Assembly: GCF_012272855.1 (NCBI RefSeq) | Contig: NZ_JAAXCQ010000004.1 | Location: 186,001 to 250,000 of the forward strand | From: Arenibacter sp. 6A1 | GTDB taxonomy: Bacteria; Bacteroidota; Bacteroidia; Flavobacteriales; Flavobacteriaceae | Length of the DNA stretch: 64,000 nucleotides | Reading direction: 5' to 3' | Part shown: positions 38,442 through 46,472 of the stretch, one piece after another | How the letters are laid out: every line of letters starts with the position of its first letter | Numbering within the stretch: position 1 is the stretch's first letter | Program-made: the position numbers and the translations under genes | The notes under the pieces: model-generated | Told to the model about the DNA's origin: nothing | Database searches by the model: none | What the model saw: the letters and a program-made list of their open reading frames with translations, nothing else

Positions 38442-38523
38442 TTTTTCAACAAACAGTTAACAATCATCACTTAAGCCTAAATCCTCGCATTTTTTTGAGG
38501 TGACTCCAAAAACCCTAATAAAC

Positions 38524-38563
38524 AAAAAAAGTCCCTGGAAAATTAACCCCAGGGACTTTTTTA
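38524..38563 (-). terminator. Terminator of the transaldolase-like gene (two-way)
   Basis: AAAGTCCCTGG and CCAGGGACTTT form a perfect stem of 11 bp; A-runs on one side and T-runs on the other allow both directions. It lies 17 bases past the gene stop. Confidence 0.9.
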
Positions 38564-38579
38564 TAGTTGTTAAGAAAAA

Positions 38580-39233
38580 TTAGTTTCCTTTGTTGTAGTC
38601 TTCTAAAAACTTAGCCAAACCACTATCAGTTAAAGGGTGTTTTAACAATCCTTCAATAGCAGACAAAGGTCCAGTAATAACATCAGATCCAAGTTTAGCA
38701 CAGTCAATAACGTGCATTGTATGTCTTACAGATGCCGCCAAGATTTGCGTCTCGAACTGGTAGTTATCGTAAACTAATCTAATATCAGATATTAGGTTCA
38801 ATCCGTCTGTAGAAATATCATCCAATCTTCCGATAAAAGGAGATACATACGTTGCTCCTGCCTTAGCAGCCAATAACGCCTGTCCTACTGAAAACACCAA
38901 CGTACAATTGGTTCTTATCCCTTTATTAGAAAAATACTTTATCGCTTTTACACCGTCTTTGATCATAGGAACTTTCACTACGATTTGCTCATGCAACTCA
39001 GCCAACTCTTCTCCTTCTTTAACCATAGAAGCGAAATCAGTAGAAATCACCTCAGCAGAAACATCACCATCAACGATATTACAGATATCTACATAATGCT
39101 TTAAGATATTGTTTCTTCCTGTAATTCCTTCCTTAGCCATTAAAGACGGATTAGTGGTTACACCATCTAAAACCCCTAATTCTTGGGCTTCTTTTATTTG
39201 AGCCAAGTTTGCTGTGTCAATAAAAAATTTCAT
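38580..39233 (-). CDS. Transaldolase-like fructose-6-phosphate aldolase family enzyme
   Basis: 217 residues, the short TalC/FSA type. Opens [16 protein letters not shown] with the phosphate-site TTNPS at 26-30; the Schiff-base lysine is Lys87 in [25 protein letters not shown] and ASVRHTMHV follow. The family either transfers dihydroxyacetone units between sugar phosphates (transaldolase) or cleaves fructose 6-phosphate; sequence alone does not decide. Cytosolic TIM barrel. Single gene with its own terminator. Confidence 0.93.
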   Translation of the reverse strand: MKFFIDTANLAQIKEAQELGVLDGVTTNPSLMAKEGITGRNNILKHYVDICNIVDGDVSAEVISTDFASMVKEGEELAELHEQIVVKVPMIKDGVKAIKYFSNKGIRTNCTLVFSVGQALLAAKAGATYVSPFIGRLDDISTDGLNLISDIRLVYDNYQFETQILAASVRHTMHVIDCAKLGSDVITGPLSAIEGLLKHPLTDSGLAKFLEDYNKGN

Positions 39234-39306
39234 CTTATTTGCTATTTTTAATTAATGTATGAAAGGAAACACTAAAAATAATGCCCTTTCTTTAAGATTC
39301 GTAAAA

Positions 39307-40122
39307 TTACAATTTATAATGATTCATCAATAGTTTCTCGTACATTTTGTCTGGTAAAACTTTTTTGAGAAACAATGAGAATTTTTGCATAAACTCTCCC
39401 ACCTTATAATGCACCTTAGGATTAGGGGTATTTATGATCCTTAGCACCATATGGGCCACCAACATAGGATCCTGACCATGATCTACATGCTCATTCATCA
39501 TTTTAAGGGTGTTCCCGTAAGGCAATTGATACGGTGAGTTTTCTTTAACCGGCACGTGATAACGCCCAGAAGCTATATTGGTTGCAAAATCGCCGGGTGC
39601 TAAATTGGTAAAGGAAATCCCAAACCCTTTGGTCTCCATACGCAGCGCTTCGGTCACCAACTCTAACGCACCTTTACTAGCCGAATAAATTCCTCTATAC
39701 GGCAACCCCATATAGCCAGCTATAGAGGTAATATTGATAACCAGTCCCGATTTTTGGTTTCGCATATGCGGCAATACAGCCTTGGACATATGCAAGGGCC
39801 CATTGAAATTAGTGTCAAAGGCCTTTAAGATTTCTTCATGAGGCGTTTCTTCTATTGGGCCGGTAATCCCTACGCCAGCATTATTCACCAATACATCTAC
39901 CCTTCCTTCTTTTGCTATGAGCTGGGCAACTGCCTCTTGAATGGTATTCACATCCCTCACATCTAGCTCCAAAAGCTCAAACTCCTTAAAATCCGGATAT
40001 CTTGACAGGTTTCTTGTAGTGCCATAGACTTTAAAACCCTTAGATTTTAAAAAAATCCCTATAGATTTCCCTATTCCAGACGAACCTCCCGTAATCAGTA
40101 CAACTTTACCTTCCATCACCAT
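39307..40122 (-). CDS. Short-chain dehydrogenase/reductase
   Basis: 271 residues (269 if the ATG at 40116 is used). Classical SDR: cofactor site VLITGGSSGIGKSIG, VNNAGVGITG, and catalytic Ser-Tyr-Lys with YRGIYSASKGALELV. LDVRD after the cofactor strand and Arg in TTRNLSRY suggest NADP use. The C-terminal YEKLLMNHYKL end is typical of enzymes on fatty or keto substrates. Lies 73 bases upstream of the transaldolase-like gene in the same direction. Confidence 0.9.
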   Translation of the reverse strand: MVMEGKVVLITGGSSGIGKSIGIFLKSKGFKVYGTTRNLSRYPDFKEFELLELDVRDVNTIQEAVAQLIAKEGRVDVLVNNAGVGITGPIEETPHEEILKAFDTNFNGPLHMSKAVLPHMRNQKSGLVINITSIAGYMGLPYRGIYSASKGALELVTEALRMETKGFGISFTNLAPGDFATNIASGRYHVPVKENSPYQLPYGNTLKMMNEHVDHGQDPMLVAHMVLRIINTPNPKVHYKVGEFMQKFSLFLKKVLPDKMYEKLLMNHYKL

Positions 40123-40242
40123 TTATATAAGCTGGCAAAATAACAAATAAATGCACAATTTTAAGAGAAAAGAAAGGATTAAAATTCTGTTGGGACAACA
40201 ACCGAACTTCGAAGTGTTTGTTCAGTTTCGGGTACAAAAAAA

Positions 40243-40336
40243 GGCAAGCTACCTACATCGCACCGCTACAACCATATACCCTTGCTGCGTTCCCGCCCTG
40301 GGGGATTCTACAGGAGCTGGTCGTGTAGGACTTGCC
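40243..40336 (-). ncRNA. ffs: Signal recognition particle RNA (small type)
   Basis: The minus strand reads a helix closed by GGCAAG and CTTGCC with CCTACA/TGTAGG inside, an apical CCCCCAGGGCGGGAACGC and AGCAAGGG, and then TTTTTTT right after the 3' helix. This is the Bacteroidota form of the domain IV core that binds Ffh. It ends in its own terminator. The promoter just upstream has perfect consensus. The 5' end is placed about six bases past the -7 box; the true end could differ by a few bases. Confidence 0.9.
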
Positions 40337-40341
40337 GAGGG

Positions 40342-40371
40342 CAAAGATACAACCTTTTCTTTTTTTTCCAA
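40342..40371 (-). promoter_or_regulatory. Promoter of SRP RNA
   Basis: Minus strand: TTG (40371-40369), exactly 19 bases, then TATCTTTG (40349-40342). This matches the Bacteroidota sigma-A consensus (TTG-N19-TAnnTTTG) fully and starts transcription near the RNA's 5' end. Confidence 0.85.
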
Positions 40372-40568
40372 TCGTTTTTTGGTCTAATTTTTATTAAATA
40401 ACTTGCCTTTTTAATTTTAAAATATCTTTTCAACTATATTGGCTTGATTATAAATCAACTATAAATAAATTGGCTTCGATATAAAATTGAAAAAAAAATT
40501 AAAAAATTACTTTTATTTAATTTTGAGCAGTAAAATTCTGTTATTACATACCTAAATACTACTATATA

Positions 40569-41609
40569 ATGAACATTCTAAAGTACCACTTAACATACTT
40601 AGTCCCTATTTTTTTCATGGCTTGTGGTGGAAATCCAGATCCCGCTTCCCTTTTCGAAATACAACTAGAGGGCAACAAAACCGAGTTTCAACAAAATGAA
40701 ACCGTAGGAATTAAACTCAATCCGCTAAAAAACCAAACTGTAGACAAGGTTGTTTATAAATTAAACGACAAGGAAATAAATATTAGCGACGGTAAAATAC
40801 ACCTCAATGAAGCTGTTCTAGGCTCTAAAACGCTCTCTGCTAATATTACTTATGAAGGCAATACCGTAGCCGTAGAAAAAAAATTAAAGATTTTAGCCGA
40901 AAAGGCACCGGTTATCTATACCTATGACATCATCAACGAATATCCGCACGATATAAATGCCTATACCCAAGGATTAGAATTTTACAAGGACACCCTATAC
41001 GAGAGTACCGGAAGAAATGGCTATTCGTCATTGCGCAAGGTAGACTATAAAACAGGAGAAATTCTTCAAAAAATAGACTTAGAAAACACCTATTTTGGAG
41101 AAGGTATTACTATTTTAGAAGACAAAATTTACCAACTTACATGGCGAAGTGGTGTCGGATTTATTTACGACCTAAATAGTTTTCAAAAAACAGGCAGCTT
41201 TAAATACAATCAGAGCAAAGAAGGTTGGGGACTTTGTAATGATGGACAGAAAATTTTCAAAAGTGATGGTACGGAAAAAATATGGATCCTAAACAAGGAA
41301 ACCTTGGCTGAGGAAAGTTTCCTAGAAACGGTAACCAACAAATCTATTTTCAATAAAGCTAATGAGCTAGAATATGTAGATGGTAAAATATATGCCAATG
41401 TTTACCAAAAGGAAAGCATGATGATCATTGATGCCAAAAGCGGGGCTATTGAAGGTGTTGTTAATTTTGGCGGCCTTAAAGACAAGGTAAAGCAGCATGA
41501 AAATTTAGACGTTTTAAACGGTGTGGCCTATCACCCTGAAAGGAAGACCTTTTTTATAACCGGAAAAAACTGGAACAAGTTGTTTGAAGTTAAAATACAG
41601 AAGAAATAA
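40569..41609 (+). CDS. Glutaminyl-peptide cyclotransferase lipoprotein
   Basis: 346 residues. Lipobox FFMAC (Cys20). The ~90-residue lead domain is Ig-like. The rest is a five-bladed propeller of the plant-type glutaminyl cyclase family: NAYTQGLEFYKDTLYESTG, GYSSLRKVDYKTGEILQKID, YFGEGITILEDKIYQLTW and LNGVAYHPERKTFFITGKNW. Turns N-terminal Gln into pyroglutamate on exported proteins, which in Bacteroidota is often the first residue after signal cleavage. Overlaps the next gene by one base (TAATG). Preceded by an AT-rich leader. Confidence 0.9.
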   Translation: MNILKYHLTYLVPIFFMACGGNPDPASLFEIQLEGNKTEFQQNETVGIKLNPLKNQTVDKVVYKLNDKEINISDGKIHLNEAVLGSKTLSANITYEGNTVAVEKKLKILAEKAPVIYTYDIINEYPHDINAYTQGLEFYKDTLYESTGRNGYSSLRKVDYKTGEILQKIDLENTYFGEGITILEDKIYQLTWRSGVGFIYDLNSFQKTGSFKYNQSKEGWGLCNDGQKIFKSDGTEKIWILNKETLAEESFLETVTNKSIFNKANELEYVDGKIYANVYQKESMMIIDAKSGAIEGVVNFGGLKDKVKQHENLDVLNGVAYHPERKTFFITGKNWNKLFEVKIQKK

Positions 41610-42007
41610 TGAAATCCTTTCAAAAAACCATTACCGTAGTGGCAGACGATTTAGACGATCTAAACCACGTAAATAATGTAAGATATGTGCAATGGATGCA
41701 AGACATCGCCAAAGAACATTGGCAAACCAAAGCGCCTAAAGAATTATTGAGCACTACTGCATGGGTAGTATTAACACATCATATCACTTATAAGAGCGCC
41801 GCGAAACTACATGATGAAATCCTAATTAAAACATATATTGATAAAAGTAAAGGAGCGATCAGCATAAGAATTGTGGAAATGTACAATAAGCACAACAATG
41901 AACTCCTTGTTAAATCCAAAACAGAATGGTGTCTATTAAACGCAGAGACCTTTAAACCGATGAGGATCTCAAAAGAGATCGAGGATGTGTTTATAGACAA
42001 CCACTGA
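41609..42007 (+). CDS. Acyl-CoA thioesterase (4HBT/YbgC-type hotdog)
   Basis: 132 residues. Hotdog fold with the DLDDLNHVNNVRYVQWMQD motif that carries the catalytic Asp, and the LTHHITYKSAAKLHDEI strand. Small acyl-CoA thioesterases of this type act in the cytosol on short or medium chains, or on aromatic acyl-CoA; the substrate is unknown. ATG overlaps the cyclase stop, so the pair is cotranslated, though the genes work in different compartments. Confidence 0.9.
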   Translation: MKSFQKTITVVADDLDDLNHVNNVRYVQWMQDIAKEHWQTKAPKELLSTTAWVVLTHHITYKSAAKLHDEILIKTYIDKSKGAISIRIVEMYNKHNNELLVKSKTEWCLLNAETFKPMRISKEIEDVFIDNH

Positions 42008-42026
42008 TAGACACCCACTACTATCT

Positions 42027-42091
42027 TGTTATCAACCAACAAGACTTTTTTTCCATACTACACTAAAAAAGCTACTTATTGGTTGATAACA
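42027..42091. promoter_or_regulatory. 13-bp inverted repeat upstream of the LytTR gene
   Basis: TGTTATCAACCAA (42027-42039) and TTGGTTGATAACA (42079-42091) are perfect inverted copies, 39 bases apart. A second, shorter one (CCCTAG/CTAGGG) is at about 42102-42128. They fill the gap before the pseudo-receiver gene, so a control site or a long RNA hairpin is likely. Confidence 0.6.
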
Positions 42092-42173
42092 CATAGAAAC
42101 CCTAGATTTTCTATGGTTAAAACCTAGGGGCTTACAGCAACTACTTCTTAAATTGCAGCAAACCATCCACACT

Positions 42174-42905
42174 ATGGAGTTTAGCTATACTATTATAGAT
42201 TCTGATGCTACCTCGAACCTACAGCTACAACATTTTTTAAAGGAATTCGAGAACTTTAATTGCGTGGGTATTGCGGAGAACAGTATCGAAGGTCTTAATG
42301 GTATTTTAAAAAAAATGCCCCATATAGTTTTCATTCATTTGAACGAATCTGCCCACGAGTATTTTCATATGATTGCTGAATTACATCAATACATAAAGAA
42401 AATTCCGTTATTTATAGCCGTTTCAAAGACCAAGAAATACGCCTATGAAGCCATAAAATCGCAATGCTATGACTACTGGCTGCTTCCTTACAATGAATTT
42501 GACATTCGTAAGTCTCTTTTTAAACTAAAATTAAAATTAGAAGAAGTACAAAAACCATCAACCCTTCTATTACAATCTTATAAGGATTGCCGCTATTTAA
42601 ATACAGAAGAAATTGTCTATTTACAAGCTGACAACAACACTACTGACTTTTATATGGTTGACGGTAGTATTATAAGCGCTTACAAAACCTTAAAGACCTT
42701 TGAGAACAATTTACCGGAAAACTTTATTAGGATTCACCAAAGTTTTATTATCAACATTAGCTATATCTCTAGAATAAATTACGGAAAAGGCATTTGTACC
42801 TTAAAACACAATAACCACCAGCTTCCCTTTTCAAAATCGTACCGGGACAATATTGAATTCTTAAAAAAGACGCTTTCCAAAAACACAATTTCCACCTTAA
42901 ATTAA
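42174..42905 (+). CDS. LytTR DNA-binding protein with a dead receiver domain
   Basis: 243 residues from the ATG at 42174; a TTG at 42153 is a poorer option. Residues ~3-115 keep the receiver fold (YTIIDSDATSNLQLQHFL) with the acidic Asp9 and Asp11, but the phospho-acceptor is His55 (PHIVFIHLNES) and the conserved Lys is Leu104 (YWLLPYNEFD). Phosphorylation is not expected. The LytTR domain (~140-240) shows EEIVYLQADNNTTDFYMVDG and FIRIHQSFIINISYISRI. It may bind a ligand or partner instead. It precedes the secreted repeat peptide gene. Confidence 0.88.
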   Translation: MEFSYTIIDSDATSNLQLQHFLKEFENFNCVGIAENSIEGLNGILKKMPHIVFIHLNESAHEYFHMIAELHQYIKKIPLFIAVSKTKKYAYEAIKSQCYDYWLLPYNEFDIRKSLFKLKLKLEEVQKPSTLLLQSYKDCRYLNTEEIVYLQADNNTTDFYMVDGSIISAYKTLKTFENNLPENFIRIHQSFIINISYISRINYGKGICTLKHNNHQLPFSKSYRDNIEFLKKTLSKNTISTLN

Positions 42906-43046
42906 CCGATTCCTCTCAGACTACCACTGCTCACTATCAGACAGATAGCTTTCACTAAAGTTCCTTTCGACAAATATTTTTGACGGTACCGCTTTCCTAG
43001 TTTCGTAATAGAAATTTAAAGTACTAACCCCAAAAAATATAGTAGG

Positions 43047-43460
43047 ATGAACAAATTAGCTGGAATTTTCGGAATAGCCTTGATGACCCTTGGTCTGGCA
43101 GGAACACCTCAAAAAACCTCCTTAGCAAATCAACCGTCTTTGTTTCTAGAAACAGAAAACACGATCGCTACCGATGGTGATGATGTGCCGATTGACAGAA
43201 GGGAACGACCCAATAACAACCTCGCTTTCACCGACGGTGACGATGTGCCGATTGACAGAAGGGACCGACCTAATAACACCCTCGCTTTCACTGACGGTGA
43301 CGATGTGCCGATTGACAGAAGGGACCGACCTAACAACATCTTCGCTTTCACCGACGGTGACGACGTCCCGATTGACAGAAGGGACCGACCTAACAACATC
43401 CTCGCTTTCACCGACGGTGACGACGTCCCGATTTACAGAAGGAATCGACCTACCGTCTAA
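43047..43460 (+). CDS. Secreted peptide with five 20-residue tandem repeats
   Basis: 137 residues. Signal peptide MNKLAGIFGIALMTLGLAG, with a likely cleavage near SLANQ. After a 10-residue spacer come five units of TDGDDVPIDRRDRPNNILAF type, the last cut at the C terminus (DVPIYRRNRPTV). Each unit is acidic then dibasic (RR), with a hydrophobic end. I know no family. Possible roles are a precursor cleaved into identical peptides at the RR sites, or a low-complexity surface protein. It lies between a LytTR regulator and a histidine kinase and ends at a terminator. Confidence 0.8.
   Translation: MNKLAGIFGIALMTLGLAGTPQKTSLANQPSLFLETENTIATDGDDVPIDRRERPNNNLAFTDGDDVPIDRRDRPNNTLAFTDGDDVPIDRRDRPNNIFAFTDGDDVPIDRRDRPNNILAFTDGDDVPIYRRNRPTV
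43170..43460 (+). repeat. 60-bp tandem repeats within the peptide gene
   Basis: Unit starts at 43170, 43230, 43290, 43350 and 43410 (the last is shortened). They are nearly identical at the base level, with a few changes, so the expansion is recent. The 60-base period keeps several other frames open, which creates false reading frames on both strands. Confidence 0.95.
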
Positions 43461-43476
43461 CATTTTTCGTTAAAAT

Positions 43477-43515
43477 AAAAAGCCCTGAACATCCTTGTTC
43501 AGGGCTTTTTATTTA
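43477..43515 (+). terminator. Terminator after the repeat-peptide gene
   Basis: AAAAAGCCCTGAAC and GTTCAGGGCTTTTT are perfect 14-base inverted copies around a 6-base loop, with T-rich sequence after. It separates the peptide gene from the kinase, whose start is ~15 bases on, so kinase transcription may need read-through or a promoter inside. Confidence 0.93.
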
Positions 43516-43528
43516 TCTTGTGCGCCAT

Positions 43529-45562
43529 ATGAACGCTAAGATTTTACATCCTTTTTATTACGGTTTATTTTGTCTATGTGTATTACTTTTCAACGGATGT
43601 AATCGAAAAAACTCACTTAAAGATACTTCAGAGTTATCCAACAAAACGGATAGCGTAAAAATAATATTAGACAACCTTACCCCTAAAAGTATTTCATCGG
43701 ACCTAAAGAAAGCATATTATCTTGCTCTTACCGAAAAGGACGACAGTGTTAAAAGCAACCATTTGTCCGCCATTTCATATGAGCTTTCATTTCTCAACGA
43801 CTCCCTTTACTTTAGACGTGCCAACAAACTAGCCATACAGTTGGCTAAAAAAGTACAGGATTCGACCGCTTTGGCCAACAACTATTGGGACCTGGCATCA
43901 TTTTTACAGAACACATCATTAGTAGACAGCTCCTACTATTACTACTCGGAAGCCTTAAAAATATTTGATCACACAAACGATAAATTTTCGGCCGCACGCA
44001 TGCTTTACAACATGGCTGTTATACAATCGAACGCCAAGGATTATACCGGAAGCGAAATCACTACCATTCAGGCAATTGAACTTTTAAAACCATTGCAAAA
44101 AAACCTAAACCTTTATTATTGTTACAATAATTTAGGGTCTGTAGCCAATGCCCTTAAGGAATATGATAAAGCCTTGGATTACTACGACAAATCCTTATTT
44201 TATTTAGAAAAACACCAACCATCAAGCAACTTAAAATACAAGTCTTTCAACAATACAGCTATGGTTTACCAAGAAATGGGAAATCACCAAAAGGCTATTA
44301 GTTTATTTGAAAAAATTATTCATCAGGACAGTATTTATTTTAAGGACACCAAGTTATATGCGGTAGCCCTCTCCAACTATGCCCAAAGCAAAAACAAACT
44401 TGGCGACACCACAAGGATACTACCTCTTCTACAGAAAGCCTTAAAGATCAAGGACAGTATCGGAGAGTTTAATAGTTTGGCGCTAACCAACTTTCAATTA
44501 TCCGAATATTATTTAGGAATAAAAGACACCGCTACTGCCTTACAATACGCCTTACAATCAAAGACTATTGCAAAACAAAGCAATAACAATTTGCGATTAT
44601 TACAAACCTTAGAATTAATATCTAAGATAGACCCTCACAATTCGCTTTATTACACCCAAGAATACATCAACTTAAATGACAGTTTACAACTTGCAGAACG
44701 GGCTGTACGAAATAAATTCACTAAAATCCGTTTCGAAACCGATGAATTTATAGCACAAAACAAATTACTATCCCGTCAGCGTCAACTATTATTAGGTATT
44801 TCGGTTGCCATTCTTCTTTTAGCAGGCGCAACACTTATAATTTTGGACCAACGAAGAAAAAACCAAAAATTAAGGTTCGAACAGCTTCAACAACAGAAAA
44901 ACCAAGAAATATTTAACCTTCTACTTACACAAAACCAAAAAGTAGAGGAAGGCAAACAATTAGAAAAAAAACGAATTTCGGAGGAATTGCACGACGGCAT
45001 CATTGGAAAACTATTTGGCACAAGACTGATTTTAGCCTCACTTAACAATAAAACGGACTCCGAGATCATAGAAAAACGCGCCGAATACATAAAAAGTTTA
45101 CAGAATATAGAGGAAGAAATCCGTACAATTTCGCACGAATTAAACAAGGCTTCTCAAGAAAAAATACATAACTTTATAGTGTCTATTGAAGAATTAATTC
45201 ATTCGACCCAAGAATCTTCTAAAATCGAATGTCATTTTCAATATGATGAAAGCATGGATTGGGACCAATTGAAGGGAGAAATTAAAATTAACATATACCG
45301 TATTATACAAGAAAGTTTTCAAAACTGTATAAAACACGCCCAAGCTAGTCGAGTCGAATTATCCCTTATTAACCAAAAAGACACATTAAAAATTATAATA
45401 CAAGATAACGGAATAGGCTTTAACACCAAAAAAAGCAAAAAGGGGATTGGCCTTAAGAACATACATTCTCGACTAAAAAAACTAAATGGACACTATTCTA
45501 TTGAAAGTAGCGTTAATCAGGGCACCCAGCTTACGGCCACTATCCCATACCTGCTTGACTAA
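43529..45562 (+). CDS. TPR sensor histidine kinase
   Basis: 677 residues from the ATG at 43529 (GTG nine bases earlier is possible). The lead has a lipobox-like LLFNGC. Residues ~70-410 are TPR units (AARMLYNMAVIQSNAKDYTG, CYNNLGSVANALKEYDKALD) outside the cell membrane. One membrane helix lies at ~420-442 (LLLGISVAILLLAGATLII). The DHp domain is HisKA_3 with EELHDGIIGKLFGTRL (His near 488), and the ATPase shows ESFQNCIKHAQA, DNGIGF and KGIGLKNIHSRL. Binding by TPRs of an exported peptide is a plausible input. It pairs with the response regulator downstream. Confidence 0.92.
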   Translation: MNAKILHPFYYGLFCLCVLLFNGCNRKNSLKDTSELSNKTDSVKIILDNLTPKSISSDLKKAYYLALTEKDDSVKSNHLSAISYELSFLNDSLYFRRANKLAIQLAKKVQDSTALANNYWDLASFLQNTSLVDSSYYYYSEALKIFDHTNDKFSAARMLYNMAVIQSNAKDYTGSEITTIQAIELLKPLQKNLNLYYCYNNLGSVANALKEYDKALDYYDKSLFYLEKHQPSSNLKYKSFNNTAMVYQEMGNHQKAISLFEKIIHQDSIYFKDTKLYAVALSNYAQSKNKLGDTTRILPLLQKALKIKDSIGEFNSLALTNFQLSEYYLGIKDTATALQYALQSKTIAKQSNNNLRLLQTLELISKIDPHNSLYYTQEYINLNDSLQLAERAVRNKFTKIRFETDEFIAQNKLLSRQRQLLLGISVAILLLAGATLIILDQRRKNQKLRFEQLQQQKNQEIFNLLLTQNQKVEEGKQLEKKRISEELHDGIIGKLFGTRLILASLNNKTDSEIIEKRAEYIKSLQNIEEEIRTISHELNKASQEKIHNFIVSIEELIHSTQESSKIECHFQYDESMDWDQLKGEIKINIYRIIQESFQNCIKHAQASRVELSLINQKDTLKIIIQDNGIGFNTKKSKKGIGLKNIHSRLKKLNGHYSIESSVNQGTQLTATIPYLLD

Positions 45563-45610
45563 ACTCACTAACGGCTTTAAATAACATCCTTGACAAACAA
45601 GCTATAGATA

Positions 45611-46279
45611 ATGAAGACGATACGAATATTAGCTGTAGATGATCATGAAATGATTACTACTGGATACAAATACATTTTGGAAGCTGCTGAATTTGATGAC
45701 TTTAAAGTAAAGATGGAGTCCGCCAATTCTTATGAACTTGGGGCGCAGAAAATTATGGACTCGGCCCGTTCCTTTCTGTTCGACCTAATATTATTAGATA
45801 TTCAACTAACGCCCTCTCAGGAAAAAGAACCTCACTCTGGCGAAGAGTTAGGGGTGTTGGCAAGAAAGGTAGTCCCTGACTCCAAGGTTGTTTTTATGTC
45901 TTCCTTCAGTGACAATTACAGAATTAACAGTATTCTTGAAAATGTAAATCCTGAAGGTTATATGGTGAAATCCGAGGTAGACGAAAAATCATTGATCGCC
46001 ATGGTTAAAACCGTTACTACCTGCCCTCCTTACTACAGTCAGAAAGCCCTAGTTGCGATAAGGAAAAAAGTAGCAAACGACCTCATTTTAGATAACAAGG
46101 ACAAAAAAATACTCTATCACATTTCTATTGGCACCAAAACCATCGATATTGTAAATTTCGTTAACCTTTCCCTCGCAGGTATAGAAAATCGCAAAAGGCA
46201 ACTTAAAGTTGTTTTTGGAGTAGAAAAACAAAATGACATGGCACTAATTACCGAAGCTAAAAACAGGGGGTTCCTCTAA
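45611..46279 (+). CDS. Response regulator, partner of the TPR kinase
   Basis: 222 residues. Receiver ~4-125 with Asp10/Asp11 (AVDDHE), acceptor Asp63 (LILLDIQ), Ser98 in FMSSFSD and Lys120 (YMVKSEV). The C-terminal ~60 residues resemble a weak LuxR-type helix-turn-helix (DKKILYHISIGTKTIDIVNF, LAGIENRKRQLKVVFGV). The recognition helix differs from typical NarL members. It lies 48 bases past the kinase stop, so the two form one unit. Confidence 0.92.
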   Translation: MKTIRILAVDDHEMITTGYKYILEAAEFDDFKVKMESANSYELGAQKIMDSARSFLFDLILLDIQLTPSQEKEPHSGEELGVLARKVVPDSKVVFMSSFSDNYRINSILENVNPEGYMVKSEVDEKSLIAMVKTVTTCPPYYSQKALVAIRKKVANDLILDNKDKKILYHISIGTKTIDIVNFVNLSLAGIENRKRQLKVVFGVEKQNDMALITEAKNRGFL

Positions 46280-46472
46280 GCCGCCCTACGTTTATTTTAA
46301 CCCAATTTAATACAAATTTGTCTTTTTTACATTTCATCTATTATTTTTTCGATAAAATTCACCTACGAAAAGCAAAACCTTAGTTTATTTAAGGTTTTCA
46401 TTACGTTCAAATTTAATAATTAACATAATTTTGAGTTTCGGTCAATTAAAAATATAATATCTCAAGACGCCT

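Noticed and set aside
40243-40336. Kinship between SRP RNA and the 88-bp repeat
   Set aside because: Both have GGGAACGC and GCAAGGG, but in a different order and spacing, so this is probably chance.
40151-40387. 78-codon plus-strand frame
   Set aside because: It is antisense to the SRP RNA and its promoter; the open frame is a side effect.
43047-43460. Graspetide or other RiPP precursor
   Set aside because: No ATP-grasp, cyclase or peptide transporter gene nearby, and a Sec-type signal peptide argues for another route.
43130-43473. Reading frames on both strands inside the tandem repeats
   Set aside because: The 60-base period keeps other frames open. Only the frame from 43047 has a signal peptide and a start.
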